A stretch of 49,824 nucleotides of DNA from DTU015 sp964406505 (GTDB taxonomy: Bacteria > Bacillota > Sulfobacillia > Fermentithermobacillales > Fermentithermobacillaceae). The stretch covers positions 1 through 49,824 of the forward strand of contig CAYORX010000013.1 of NCBI GenBank assembly GCA_964406505.1. The letters are read 5' to 3'. Below the pieces are notes generated by a model. The model was not told where the DNA came from and did not search any database. It saw only the letters and a program-made list of their open reading frames with translations. Below are positions 25,945-35,580 of this stretch, one piece after another (position 1 is the first letter of the stretch; each line of letters opens with the position of its first letter). The position numbers were made by a program, and so were the translations under genes.

Positions 25945-27087
25945 ATGCACCTATCTATACCAACACAAGATCTTGCATGGCTAATACAAACAGCTTCCCG
26001 TCCGATCCCTGCACGCAGTACATTACCTGCTATTCAAGGTTGTCTCATCGAAGCATTATCAGACAAGGTAATTTTTTCAGGTACGGATTTAGACTGGGGT
26101 GTGAGGGTGTCTGCTACAGCTAAAATATCTTCCTCAGGCTCTTTGGTAGTATCAGCTAAGTTATTATCGGATATTGTAAGAACCCTGCCAGCAGGAGAAA
26201 CTATATTATCTTTAGATGAATCAGCATGGGGATTACACGTCAAATCCGGAAATTCGGAAATGGTATTAAACGCAGTTCCTGCTGATGATTTTCCAAAATG
26301 GCCAGAACCATCAGAAGGGCAAAAAATCGATATGCCCATCCATGCATTCCGAGAATTGGTCAATATAGGTGCAACTAGTGCGGTATCAAATCCGGCAAGA
26401 CCGTTATGGGGTGCATGCTTGATTGACTTAATTGATTCTGAACTGGTTTTAGTGAGTACAGATCAGTTTGCATTGTCAAAAGGCAGTACAAAAATGGAAT
26501 CTTTTGAAGCGCGCGCTATAGTTCCTGCTAATGTTTTACAAAATATCGCACGATTAAAAGATAGCGAAGAAAACGAAAAAATTAGTCTTGAATTATGTGA
26601 TAACCATTTGTATTTCTTTTCGAAAAACATATCTTGCTTTACACGGTTAATCGAAGGACAATACTACGCATATCAGCAAGTAATCCCTAAAAGCTGTTCT
26701 TCCAGAGCTGTAATTGATACTGAGTCGATGATTAGTGCGTCTACTAGAGCATCCATTGTAGCGAGTGAGGAAGATAGGGCTATGCGAATTAGTTTAGACA
26801 GCAAAAAACAATCTTTAGTGATAAAAGCTGATTCGGCGGAAAAAGGCAAAATGGAAGAAATTATACCTGCTCAGGTAGAAGGTGAAGATATCGAAATCTG
26901 GGTGCAACATAGATATGTGCTTCAAGCCCTTCGTAAGATAGAAACACCACAAACACAATTTGGGGTAACCGGGCAAGTGAGCCCTATGCTTGTTGAACCC
27001 ATTTATGAAGATTCCGATGTTCCTGGTAAACACGGTGTAAACTCGACGTTTGTTATTATGCCAATGAGTCCCAAGGGAGCATTTTAG
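25945..27087 (+). CDS. dnaN: DNA polymerase III beta subunit (sliding clamp)
   Basis: This 380-residue protein has three clamp domains; recognisable stretches are SRPIPARSTLPAIQG at the start, GTDLDWGVRV, and the C-terminal FVIMPMSP. It tethers polymerase III to DNA. ATG at 25945 has AAGGAGGAG upstream. recF follows after only 3 bases; the S4-domain yaaA gene often found between dnaN and recF in Bacilli is absent. Confidence 0.97.
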   Translation: MHLSIPTQDLAWLIQTASRPIPARSTLPAIQGCLIEALSDKVIFSGTDLDWGVRVSATAKISSSGSLVVSAKLLSDIVRTLPAGETILSLDESAWGLHVKSGNSEMVLNAVPADDFPKWPEPSEGQKIDMPIHAFRELVNIGATSAVSNPARPLWGACLIDLIDSELVLVSTDQFALSKGSTKMESFEARAIVPANVLQNIARLKDSEENEKISLELCDNHLYFFSKNISCFTRLIEGQYYAYQQVIPKSCSSRAVIDTESMISASTRASIVASEEDRAMRISLDSKKQSLVIKADSAEKGKMEEIIPAQVEGEDIEIWVQHRYVLQALRKIETPQTQFGVTGQVSPMLVEPIYEDSDVPGKHGVNSTFVIMPMSPKGAF

Positions 27088-27090
27088 CAC

Positions 27091-28203
27091 GTGCGATTTT
27101 CTCTCGTCATGTTAAGGAATTTTCGCAATTATCCGTATCTAGAAATCGAAATACCTTCTGGGGCATCCTTGTTTATGGGAGCAAACGCACAAGGTAAAAC
27201 TAACTTGCTAGAAGCGTGTTATTATATTTCTTCTTTAACTTCGCCAAGGGCAGAACGGGAATCCGATCTTGCTCGCTGGCGTCATCAGTCATTTTCTTTG
27301 GCAGCCAAGTTAGAAGATTCTGATCGGATTATAACGGTCAAAATTCTTACAACAGTTTTACCTTCGGTTAGAAGAAAACTTGAAATTAACGATACACAAG
27401 TAACCAGACAAGAACTTTTGTCCTTGTTTCCATGTGTTTATTTTTCGCCCGACGATTTAAATATAGTGAAAGGGAGTTCAGGAGTTAGGCGCAGATTCAT
27501 AGATACTATTTTATCGCGCCAGGATCCTATTTATGCTAGATTGTTGTCACGATACAATGACGCGATTTTTCGTCGGAACGCGGCGCTTAAAAGAGCACAG
27601 TATCACATGTCATGGACAAAGACGCTTGAGACCTTAGATGGATTGGTCGCAGATATCGGATCTAAACTGCTTTTCAAGCGGCTTGAATTCGTAGAAAAAC
27701 TAGCTATATTTACGCAATCTACCTATAGATTTATTACAAACAGCGATTGTTATGTAAACTATTCATCTAATTTAGGGCAAATCACGCCTGATATTGAAAA
27801 TATTAAATTTCATTTTAAAGATGAATTATGTAGCGTTAGATCAGATGAACTTGCAAGAGGTATAACGCTTAAAGGGCCGCATCGGGATGATTTGGAGATT
27901 TCTTACAAAGGTAAGAGCTTCAGATATTTCGGGTCTCAAGGACAGCAGCGAAGCGTCGTGTTAGCATTGAAAATGGCTGAGGCGCAGTGCCTTGAGCAAA
28001 GTTTCAAAACCAAACCTGTGCTTTTGCTCGATGATGTGTTTTCTGAACTGGATGCTAAAAAAAGAACTAAAGTGTTATCACTTTGCGATTTTGGATATCA
28101 AGTGCTGATAACTTCTACTGAACTGCCCGAACGAACCGGCCCAAAATTTTCATTATTTCAAGTACAAAACGATAATGTTAGCCGTTGGATGATAGATGCG
28201 TGA
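27091..28203 (+). CDS. recF: DNA replication and repair protein RecF
   Basis: This 370-residue SMC-like ATPase has Walker A GANAQGKTNLLEA near residue 31, the signature GSQGQQRSVVLALKMAEAQ and Walker B VLLLDDVFSELD. It loads RecA at single-strand gaps with RecO and RecR. The GTG start at 27091 follows AAGGGAG at 11 bases. The next gene starts 19 bases after its stop. Confidence 0.96.
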   Translation: MRFSLVMLRNFRNYPYLEIEIPSGASLFMGANAQGKTNLLEACYYISSLTSPRAERESDLARWRHQSFSLAAKLEDSDRIITVKILTTVLPSVRRKLEINDTQVTRQELLSLFPCVYFSPDDLNIVKGSSGVRRRFIDTILSRQDPIYARLLSRYNDAIFRRNAALKRAQYHMSWTKTLETLDGLVADIGSKLLFKRLEFVEKLAIFTQSTYRFITNSDCYVNYSSNLGQITPDIENIKFHFKDELCSVRSDELARGITLKGPHRDDLEISYKGKSFRYFGSQGQQRSVVLALKMAEAQCLEQSFKTKPVLLLDDVFSELDAKKRTKVLSLCDFGYQVLITSTELPERTGPKFSLFQVQNDNVSRWMIDA

Positions 28204-28222
28204 AATACGGTAGGAGAGGATT

Positions 28223-29131
28223 ATGACGTATCCTGAAAATATAGGTAATATTTTGCAAAAATCTCTTAGCCAGTGTGGTATGCTGCTAAAAGCTCGTAGA
28301 TTTCAAGTGTTTTATATGTGGGAAAAGGTGGTAGGGGATATTGCAAGGAACGCAAAACCCAGGCGGTTTGATGGAAATGTCTTATACGTAACTACCGCTT
28401 CGTCGGCGTGGGCCCAGGAATTAACTCTGATGTCAAGAAACATCATTTCGCGAATAAATAACTGCCTTGGCGGCAATTATATTAAAGAAATCCGATTTTC
28501 GGAACATCTTTGGTCATCTACAAAAGGTTGTCCGGATGCTTATGAAACACTAGATAAACAATACGAGGAGTTTTTATCCGAAGACGTTCTTACACAAAAT
28601 GAAAAATGGCAAATAACTTCTTTAGCTGAATTTAGTGAAGATCCTCACCTTTCTTTAACTTTCCGAAGGTATGCTGTTACAATGAAGAAGCGGGTTAAAT
28701 ATTTGCTTACAAAGGGATTTGAAAAATGTAACACTTGTGGGTACCTTTATAAATCCAAGTCTCAATGCCCCAATTGTGAAATAAAAAAACAATTTGGCGA
28801 TTATAATTGCATAACTGTTGTTCTCGAAAAATATCCTGAGACATCAGATGCTACCTTATCTGTAATGACAGGTGTAAGGCAAAAGCAAATATTTGCAAAA
28901 GCTCGGCAAACCTTGGATTCTAGGTGGTCTCAGGTTATAAAGCGAGCATATTTTAAAAAATCTGATAAAAAGTTATCTGCCATGGAACAAGATCAATTGC
29001 GTCAACTGATCTTTAAAATCGTAAGTTTACGTACGGGCAAAGCTGAAGATCAGTTGACGCAAGAAGATATTGAAAAGTCCCTTGGGAAAAAATACTCGGC
29101 ATTGGTAAGAAAGCGGCGCAGTACGAAATAA
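28223..29131 (+). CDS. DciA-like (DUF721) protein with C-terminal zinc ribbon
   Basis: Residues 8-98 match the DUF721/DciA fold: FYMWEKVVGDIARNAKPRRF, then VLYVTTASSAWAQELTLMSR. DciA is the ancestral loader of the DnaB helicase in many bacteria. Beyond it lie about 200 residues with a four-cysteine ribbon (C169, C172, C182, C185) and a helical tail ending with a basic stretch. The COG5512 family includes members with a Zn ribbon, so this may be a fuller form rather than a new fusion. ATG at 28223 follows AGGAGAGG. It lies between recF and gyrB. Confidence 0.82.
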   Translation: MTYPENIGNILQKSLSQCGMLLKARRFQVFYMWEKVVGDIARNAKPRRFDGNVLYVTTASSAWAQELTLMSRNIISRINNCLGGNYIKEIRFSEHLWSSTKGCPDAYETLDKQYEEFLSEDVLTQNEKWQITSLAEFSEDPHLSLTFRRYAVTMKKRVKYLLTKGFEKCNTCGYLYKSKSQCPNCEIKKQFGDYNCITVVLEKYPETSDATLSVMTGVRQKQIFAKARQTLDSRWSQVIKRAYFKKSDKKLSAMEQDQLRQLIFKIVSLRTGKAEDQLTQEDIEKSLGKKYSALVRKRRSTK

Positions 29132-29221
29132 CTGCTGGAACGCGCCTCTACTAAAACACAACACCGAACATAGATTCGCTATGTGAGTTATGCTAAAATT
29201 CTGTCATAAGGGGGTTGGAAT

Positions 29222-31141
29222 TTGAAAGGACTTGACGCAGAAAAACAACTATATACCGCTAAACAGATACAAGTACTTGAAGGGCTTGAGGCGGTTCGTA
29301 AACGGCCGGGAATGTATATTGGATCCACATCAGAACGAGGGCTTCATCATATTTTGTTTGAAGTGGTAGATAATAGCGTGGATGAATCACTTAATGGATT
29401 TTGCGATCGCATCGATGTAATTTTGAAAAAGGATGGTTCTGCATCGTGCGAAGACAATGGACGGGGCATACCTGTTGGCATCCAACCTGAATTAGGCATT
29501 CCGGCTGTCGAAGTTGCGCTTACCAGACTACATGCAGGCTCTAAATTTGGCAGGGGCGGCTACAAAGTTTCCGGTGGTCTTCATGGTGTTGGGGTTGCTG
29601 TAGTTAACGCGCTGTCAGAATGGCTTGAGGTTAAGGTTAGTCAAAAAAATGGACTTCATTACATTAAATTCGAGCGCGGTAAAACCGTTGTACCTTTGAA
29701 ACGTATGGGAACATCTAAAAAAACCGGCACATATGTAAGATTTAAACCTGATCCGGAAATTTTTGAAACAACAGAATTTGATTTCCATAAAATCTCCCAA
29801 AGATTAAGGGAACTGGCATATTTAAATAGCGGGCTTGAAATTAACTTATACGATGAGCGCTCAGGCCGGCAAATACAATACAAATTTGACGGCGGACTCA
29901 TTGAATTTGTGAAAACTTTAAATAGGGCTAAAGATGTTCTGCACCCCGAACCTGTTTACGGCAAAACTTTAAAAGATGACATAGAAATCGAGTTTGCTTT
30001 TCAATATAACGACAGCTATATTGAAAATCTTCTGTCTTTCGCTAACACAATCAGAACGCAAGAAGGTGGAACCCACGAATCGGGTTTTAAAACTTCGCTT
30101 ACGCGAATCGTTAACGAATTGGCAAGGCAAGAAGGAATTCTAAAAGAAAATGATTCTAATCTCGCGGGCGAGGATATACGTGAAGGTATAGTAGCTGTCC
30201 TTCACATTAAAATACAAGATCCACAGTTTGAAGGGCAAACTAAAACCAAATTGGGAAATTCAGAAGTTGCGGGTGCAGTTCAAAGTGCTGTGACCGAAAT
30301 TTTAGCAGAGTATTTTGCACACAACGTCAACGTTACTAAAATCATTGCTCAAAAAGCTATTGTAGCTGCAAGGGCGAGGGAAGCTGCCCGTCAAGCGAGG
30401 GAACTTACTAAAAGAAAAGGTGCCCTAGATATTACTTCGCTTCCCGGAAAATTAACCGATTGTTCTTCCCGTGATCCTTCAGAGTGTGAACTGTTTTTGG
30501 TTGAAGGCGATTCGGCAGGAGGTTCAGCAAGGCAAGCACGGGATAGCCGTTTTCAAGCTATATTGCCGCTTAGAGGAAAGATACTCAACGTTGAAAAAGC
30601 GAGGCCTGATAGAGCCCTTGCACATGAAGAAATCAGATCGCTTATTACTGCAATTGGAACAAGTTTCAGTGACGATTTCAATATAGATAAGGCTAGGTAT
30701 CAGCGAATAATCATAATGACTGACGCAGACGTTGACGGGAGCCACATCAGGACGCTTTTACTTACTTTTTTCTTCAGGTATATGCCAGATCTTATAGAAC
30801 AAGGTTATCTTTATATTGCTGAACCGCCTTTGTATTTGCTCAAGCGGGGTCGGGCAGAGCAATACTTTTACTCAGACGAAGAACTTGAAGCACATTTAAA
30901 GGAAATAAAAGGGTCTAACTATAGTATCCAAAGATATAAGGGGTTAGGTGAAATGAATGCTTATCAACTCTGGGATACAACGATGGATCCTGAAACCAGA
31001 ACGTTAAGAAAAGTCAAAATAGTCGACGGAATGATGGCTGATGAAATTTTTACTATCCTGATGGGTAGCAAAGTACAGCCCAGGCGGGAATTTATCGAAG
31101 AAAACGCTCATCTGGTCACTAATCTTGACACAGTAGGATAA
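29222..31141 (+). CDS. gyrB: DNA gyrase subunit B
   Basis: This 639-residue protein has the GHKL ATPase domain (GLEAVRKRPGMYIGS, EVVDNSVDE, GRGIPVG, GGLHGVG), transducer, and TOPRIM domain (EGDSAGGSA, DADVDGSHIRTLLLTFF). It works with GyrA to introduce negative supercoils. The start is TTG at 29222 after GGGGG at 7 bases. A 6-bp inverted repeat (29168-29184) lies in the gap upstream. gyrA follows after 18 bases. Confidence 0.97.
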   Translation: MKGLDAEKQLYTAKQIQVLEGLEAVRKRPGMYIGSTSERGLHHILFEVVDNSVDESLNGFCDRIDVILKKDGSASCEDNGRGIPVGIQPELGIPAVEVALTRLHAGSKFGRGGYKVSGGLHGVGVAVVNALSEWLEVKVSQKNGLHYIKFERGKTVVPLKRMGTSKKTGTYVRFKPDPEIFETTEFDFHKISQRLRELAYLNSGLEINLYDERSGRQIQYKFDGGLIEFVKTLNRAKDVLHPEPVYGKTLKDDIEIEFAFQYNDSYIENLLSFANTIRTQEGGTHESGFKTSLTRIVNELARQEGILKENDSNLAGEDIREGIVAVLHIKIQDPQFEGQTKTKLGNSEVAGAVQSAVTEILAEYFAHNVNVTKIIAQKAIVAARAREAARQARELTKRKGALDITSLPGKLTDCSSRDPSECELFLVEGDSAGGSARQARDSRFQAILPLRGKILNVEKARPDRALAHEEIRSLITAIGTSFSDDFNIDKARYQRIIIMTDADVDGSHIRTLLLTFFFRYMPDLIEQGYLYIAEPPLYLLKRGRAEQYFYSDEELEAHLKEIKGSNYSIQRYKGLGEMNAYQLWDTTMDPETRTLRKVKIVDGMMADEIFTILMGSKVQPRREFIEENAHLVTNLDTVG

Positions 31142-31159
31142 TGTAAGGAGGGTTTACGT

Positions 31160-33589
31160 ATGGCAGACGTGGCTCGAAAACTCGTAATCACACCTATTGA
31201 GGAAGAAATGAAACGATCGTACATTGACTATTCTATGAGCGTCATCGTTTCACGTGCCTTACCGGATGTGCGTGATGGGCTTAAGCCAGTTCAACGAAGA
31301 ATTATTCATTCTATGGATGAATTGGGTACGAGATACAATAGACCTCACAAAAAATGTGCGCGGCTTGTAGGCGAAGCGATGGGAAAGTATCATCCCCACG
31401 GGGACTCGGCAATATACGATGCCCTTGCTAGAATGGCTCAACCCTTCAATATGCGCTATCCTTTAGTGGATGGACACGGCAATTTTGGTTCAATAGATGG
31501 AGATTCGCCGGCAGCTATGAGATATACAGAAGCCAGGCTTACGGCAATTGCTGAAGAGTTGCTTAAAGACATAGGTAAAGAGACTGTTGATTTTACGCCC
31601 AGTTTTGATGAAACATTGAAAGAACCGACTGTTCTACCGTCGAGGATCCCAAACTTGATGATAAACGGGTCATCGGGAATTGCCGTGGGTATGGCTACAA
31701 ACATTCCGCCTCATAACCTCGCTGAAACAGTAGACGCGTTAATTGCGCTGATAGATAACCCTGATCTTAGTTCTTTAGATCTTATGGAATATGTAAAGGG
31801 CCCTGATTTTCCTACAGGCGGTGTTATAGTGGGTAGTGGTCCAGTGAAGTCTTTTTACACTACCGGGCGTGGTGTAATGAAGGTTAGAGCAAGAGCCAAA
31901 GTGGAAAAAGAAAAAAACGGTGCGCAGCATATTGTCATAGATGAACTTCCGTATCAGGTTAATAAATCCAGGTTGATAAAGAATATCGCTGAACTAGTTA
32001 GAGAAAGAAGAGTTAGAGGTGTAACTGATTTACGAGATGAGAGTGACAAAAGCGGGCTAAAAATAGTTATAGACGTCAGAAAAGATGTGCAAGCTAAAGT
32101 GGTCCTCAATCAGCTTTACAAATACACCGCGTTAGAAACAAGTTTTGGCGGCATAATGCTTGCACTGGTTAACGGACGGCCGAAGGTACTCAATCTAAAA
32201 GGGGTACTTTCAAATTATGTTATGCATCGTGAAGAAGTGATTACGAGAAGAACCCAGTACGAACTCAGGAAGGCTGAAGAAAGGGCACATATTCTTGCGG
32301 GGTTAGAAATTGCTTTAGATAATCTCGACGAAGTGATCGCTATAATACGAGGTTCAAGCAGCGGCGCAGAAGCGGGAAATAGGCTAATGAGTAGATTTGC
32401 GTTAGATGAGGTTCAAGCAAAGGCGATACTTGACATGAGGCTGGAACGTCTCACTCGCCTCGAAAGAGACAAGATTATAGAAGAACGTCGCGCTTTACTT
32501 AAAGAAATTGAATACTTACGAGCAGTTCTTAGTTCGGAGAAAATGATTTTGGGAATCGTTAAAAAAGAACTTGAAGATGTAAAAGGGACCTATGCAGATC
32601 CTAGACGCACTAAAATATTAGCCCAAGCTGTGGAGATTTCTGATGAAGAACTTATAATAGAGCAAGAAGTTTCGGTTATTCTTACGCGCATGGGCTATAT
32701 CAAGAGGATGCCCCTTAATACGTATAGAAGCCAAAGAAGAGGCGGTTTAGGCGCGATAGCCATGCAAATGAGAGATGAGGATTGGGTAGAAAAAGTTGTT
32801 TCTGCTACCACCAGAGATCATTTAGTTTTGTTCACTACCCATGGTAAAGCATATTGGCTTCGAGTCTTTGATATACCCGAGGCTGGAAAACAAGCGAAAG
32901 GACATTTGATATCTAGGTTGGTTGAACTTGAAAAAGATGAGAGGGTTACCGCGTTGATTCCTGCCCCAGAAAACCCGGAAAAGGCCGGAGATCTCTTTTT
33001 TATGACAAAACGCGGAATGTGCAAACGAACTCCGTTTACTGAATATTTAACTCGAAGAAGAAAGGGCCTTAGGGCTATTAATCTTCGGAAGGATGATTCA
33101 TTAATACTCGCCCGGCTTGCACAAGATGGTGATCAAATTTTGGTGGCTACTCGATTTGGCAAAGGACTAAGGATGAAGGTAGATGATGTAAGACCCATGG
33201 GTCGAACTGCCACTGGAGTAATAGCTATAAGGCTTGATAAGGATGATTATGTTATCGGGGCCGACCCTGTTTCTGCTAAATCTAAGGTGTTACTAGTTAG
33301 TGAATTTGGATACGGGAAGAGGACTAAGGCGAGTGATTTTCCCTTACAGGGAAGAGGCGGTAGGGGAGTTATTGCGTTAAGAAAATCGAGGAAAAGCGGA
33401 GATCTTGCGATAATGAGGCTAGTTACTTCTCAAGATGAAGAAGCCATATTAATAACTGCAGAGGGTACTGCTATTAGAATAAACTTGTCAGAGGTGAAGG
33501 TAGCTCGAAGAACAACGTTGGGCGTTCGGTTAATGAAAATTGAAGAACCTGATAGGTTGTCAGCTTGCAGCATGATTGAAGGAGAATAA
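31160..33589 (+). CDS. gyrA: DNA gyrase subunit A
   Basis: This 809-residue subunit has the catalytic tyrosine Y122 in AAMRYTEARL, the resistance-determining region HPHGDSAIYDALARMAQ in its unmutated form, and a C-terminal beta-pinwheel with the GyrA box QRRGGLG. That box marks it as gyrase rather than topoisomerase IV. ATG at 31160 follows AAGGAGGG. archease starts 2 bases after its stop. Confidence 0.97.
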   Translation: MADVARKLVITPIEEEMKRSYIDYSMSVIVSRALPDVRDGLKPVQRRIIHSMDELGTRYNRPHKKCARLVGEAMGKYHPHGDSAIYDALARMAQPFNMRYPLVDGHGNFGSIDGDSPAAMRYTEARLTAIAEELLKDIGKETVDFTPSFDETLKEPTVLPSRIPNLMINGSSGIAVGMATNIPPHNLAETVDALIALIDNPDLSSLDLMEYVKGPDFPTGGVIVGSGPVKSFYTTGRGVMKVRARAKVEKEKNGAQHIVIDELPYQVNKSRLIKNIAELVRERRVRGVTDLRDESDKSGLKIVIDVRKDVQAKVVLNQLYKYTALETSFGGIMLALVNGRPKVLNLKGVLSNYVMHREEVITRRTQYELRKAEERAHILAGLEIALDNLDEVIAIIRGSSSGAEAGNRLMSRFALDEVQAKAILDMRLERLTRLERDKIIEERRALLKEIEYLRAVLSSEKMILGIVKKELEDVKGTYADPRRTKILAQAVEISDEELIIEQEVSVILTRMGYIKRMPLNTYRSQRRGGLGAIAMQMRDEDWVEKVVSATTRDHLVLFTTHGKAYWLRVFDIPEAGKQAKGHLISRLVELEKDERVTALIPAPENPEKAGDLFFMTKRGMCKRTPFTEYLTRRRKGLRAINLRKDDSLILARLAQDGDQILVATRFGKGLRMKVDDVRPMGRTATGVIAIRLDKDDYVIGADPVSAKSKVLLVSEFGYGKRTKASDFPLQGRGGRGVIALRKSRKSGDLAIMRLVTSQDEEAILITAEGTAIRINLSEVKVARRTTLGVRLMKIEEPDRLSACSMIEGE

Positions 33590-33591
33590 AT

Positions 33592-34017
33592 ATGCAGAAG
33601 GGATTTCAGATTGTAGATCACATTGCAGACGTAAGGGTGAGAGCATGGGGCAGTAACTTTGAAACTGTATTTTCCGAGATTTCTAACGGCATGTGGTCTG
33701 TAATGTTAGGTGCAGACGAGATCCCTGTTTTACGTAATTGGCTTATTGAGATATCTGGTATCGATATGGATGATCTTTTAGTAAACTTTCTCAACGAACA
33801 GTTAGCTTTATTTGACATAGATGGCTTGGTAGTTTCGCAAATAAAGCATATCGAGTTTGGACATGATTGCAGCGCAGATGATATTTGTGTTAAAGCAACG
33901 TTGTGCGGGTGCCATATATCTGATTTTGATGGATGTATCAATGTCGAAATTAAAGCTGCTACATTTCATGAATTACATCTGACTTCCACCGAAGCCTGGG
34001 TTACTTTTGATGTATGA
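33592..34017 (+). CDS. Archease (RtcB activator)
   Basis: This 141-residue protein has the archease N-terminus FQIVDHIADVRVRAWG with the metal-binding aspartates, and the C-terminal KAATFHELHL segment. Archease speeds guanylation of the RNA ligase RtcB and lets it use other nucleotides. The next gene encodes RtcB, which strongly supports the call. The ATG lies 2 bases after gyrA, so it is probably read from the gyrase transcript. Confidence 0.92.
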   Translation: MQKGFQIVDHIADVRVRAWGSNFETVFSEISNGMWSVMLGADEIPVLRNWLIEISGIDMDDLLVNFLNEQLALFDIDGLVVSQIKHIEFGHDCSADDICVKATLCGCHISDFDGCINVEIKAATFHELHLTSTEAWVTFDV

Positions 34018-34066
34018 AAAAGTGTAAATAAAGCGGGAATGGCTAATTATGGGGGGAATAAATTAA

Positions 34067-35512
34067 GTGGGTAAAGATTTAAAAAAAGTAACGGGCCGGG
34101 ATTGTCATTGGATAATGCCTAAGACAGAAGGCATGAAAGTAGACGGTATTGTGTTTGGTACTGAGGAGATTATAGCTGACTTAGAAGGAACAAAAGCTAT
34201 TGAACAGGTAAGAAACGTAGCTTACTTGCCCGGCATTTTGCAAGCTTCCCTTGCAATGCCAGATATTCATGAAGGCTACGGGTTTCCCATTGGAGGTGTT
34301 GCAGCTACCGATCTTAATAGCGGTGTAATCAGCCCGGGGGGAATCGGTTACGACATCAATTGCGGCGTAAGGATTATGGTGTCCAAACTTACCCGTGCCG
34401 ACGTGAAAGATAATATTGAACGGTTGGTGAACGATTTATTTTCAAGTATTCCGGCCGGGGTTGGTAAAAAAGGTTCTATTCGCCTTTCTAAAAAAGAACT
34501 AGAGAAGGTTTTGGTAATGGGCGCTATCTGGGCGGTCGACAAAGGTTACGGCTGGAAATCTGACCTTGACTATTGTGAAGAAGGAGGGTCCATGAAAGGT
34601 GTAGATCCTTCCCATGTATCCCAAAGGGCTTTTAGGCGTGGCAGTGATGGGCTAGGTACTTTGGGTTCCGGTAACCATTTCGTAGAGGTTAGTTTTGTGG
34701 ATGAAATTTTTGATGAAGAAGCTGCCAAAGTATTTGGGCTTTTTAAGGATCAAGTGGTATTTTGGATTCATACAGGTTCTAGAGGTTTTGGCCATCAAGT
34801 TTGTACAGATTATCTGCGTTTAATGAGAAGAGCTGTTTCAAAATATGGTATTTCTTTACCGGATAGACAGTTAGATTGTGCTCCAACAATGTCTGATGAG
34901 GGAAAAAGATATTTTGCGGCTATGGCAAGTGCAGCTAATTATGCATGGGCAAACAGACAGGTTTTGACTCACTATGTAAGACAATCGGTAGCGGATACAT
35001 TTGGGGAAAGTCCTGAAAACCTTGGAATGCACTTACTCTATGATGTAGCGCATAACATTGGCAAGATCGAAGAGCATTTAATCGACGATACAAAACAAGA
35101 AGTGTTAATACACAGGAAAGGTGCTACCCGTGCTTTCGGACCAGGGCATAAAGATGTTCCCGAAAAGTATCGTGAAGTAGGACAACCCGTTTTAATTCCC
35201 GGTGACATGGGTCGCTCGTCATATATTTTAAAAGGTGTTGAAAGTTCTATGACACTTTCATTTGGCTCTGCGTGTCATGGCGCCGGTCGAGCGCTTTCAA
35301 GGACTCAAGCAAGAAAGACGATATCTGCCAACGAGTTAAGGAACGAATTATCGGATAAAGGGATATTCGTAAGATCGGCAACCATCAGAGGACTTGTAGA
35401 AGAAGCCCCTGATGCATACAAAGATGTGGGTCATGTAGTTGATGCTACTTCACGTGCCGGATTGGCAGACAAAGTCGTAAGGGTAAGACCTTTGGGTGTT
35501 ATTAAAGGATAA
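34067..35512 (+). CDS. rtcB: RNA-splicing ligase RtcB
   Basis: This 481-residue GTP-dependent ligase joins 2',3'-cyclic phosphate ends to 5'-OH ends. All metal and guanylation residues are in place: C99 (DINCG), H204 (GSGNHFVEV), H235 (FWIHTGSRG), H329 (YDVAHNIG) and the guanylated H404 (CHGAGRAL). Spacing and length match the archaeal Pyrococcus enzyme more closely than short bacterial forms. GTG at 34067 follows GGGGGG at 10 bases. Confidence 0.97.
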   Translation: MGKDLKKVTGRDCHWIMPKTEGMKVDGIVFGTEEIIADLEGTKAIEQVRNVAYLPGILQASLAMPDIHEGYGFPIGGVAATDLNSGVISPGGIGYDINCGVRIMVSKLTRADVKDNIERLVNDLFSSIPAGVGKKGSIRLSKKELEKVLVMGAIWAVDKGYGWKSDLDYCEEGGSMKGVDPSHVSQRAFRRGSDGLGTLGSGNHFVEVSFVDEIFDEEAAKVFGLFKDQVVFWIHTGSRGFGHQVCTDYLRLMRRAVSKYGISLPDRQLDCAPTMSDEGKRYFAAMASAANYAWANRQVLTHYVRQSVADTFGESPENLGMHLLYDVAHNIGKIEEHLIDDTKQEVLIHRKGATRAFGPGHKDVPEKYREVGQPVLIPGDMGRSSYILKGVESSMTLSFGSACHGAGRALSRTQARKTISANELRNELSDKGIFVRSATIRGLVEEAPDAYKDVGHVVDATSRAGLADKVVRVRPLGVIKG

Positions 35513-35526
35513 TGGTCAAGATGCTC

Positions 35527-35562
35527 GGTCGGAATACATGAAATGCTATTTCAAAACCGACC
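35527..35562 (+). repeat. Nested hairpin between rtcB and mtnP
   Basis: GGTCGG (35527-35532) pairs with CCGACC (35557-35562), and inside it TGAAAT (35539-35544) pairs with ATTTCA (35548-35553) around a GCT loop. No T-run follows. It lies just upstream of the mtnP ribosome binding site and may be a regulatory or processing hairpin. Confidence 0.6.
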
Positions 35563-35580
35563 TGAAAAGGGGATGCAGGT

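Noticed and set aside
31247..31260. Possible second parS in gyrA (GTTTCACGTGCC)
   Set aside because: Only the left half matches the consensus; the right half has several mismatches.
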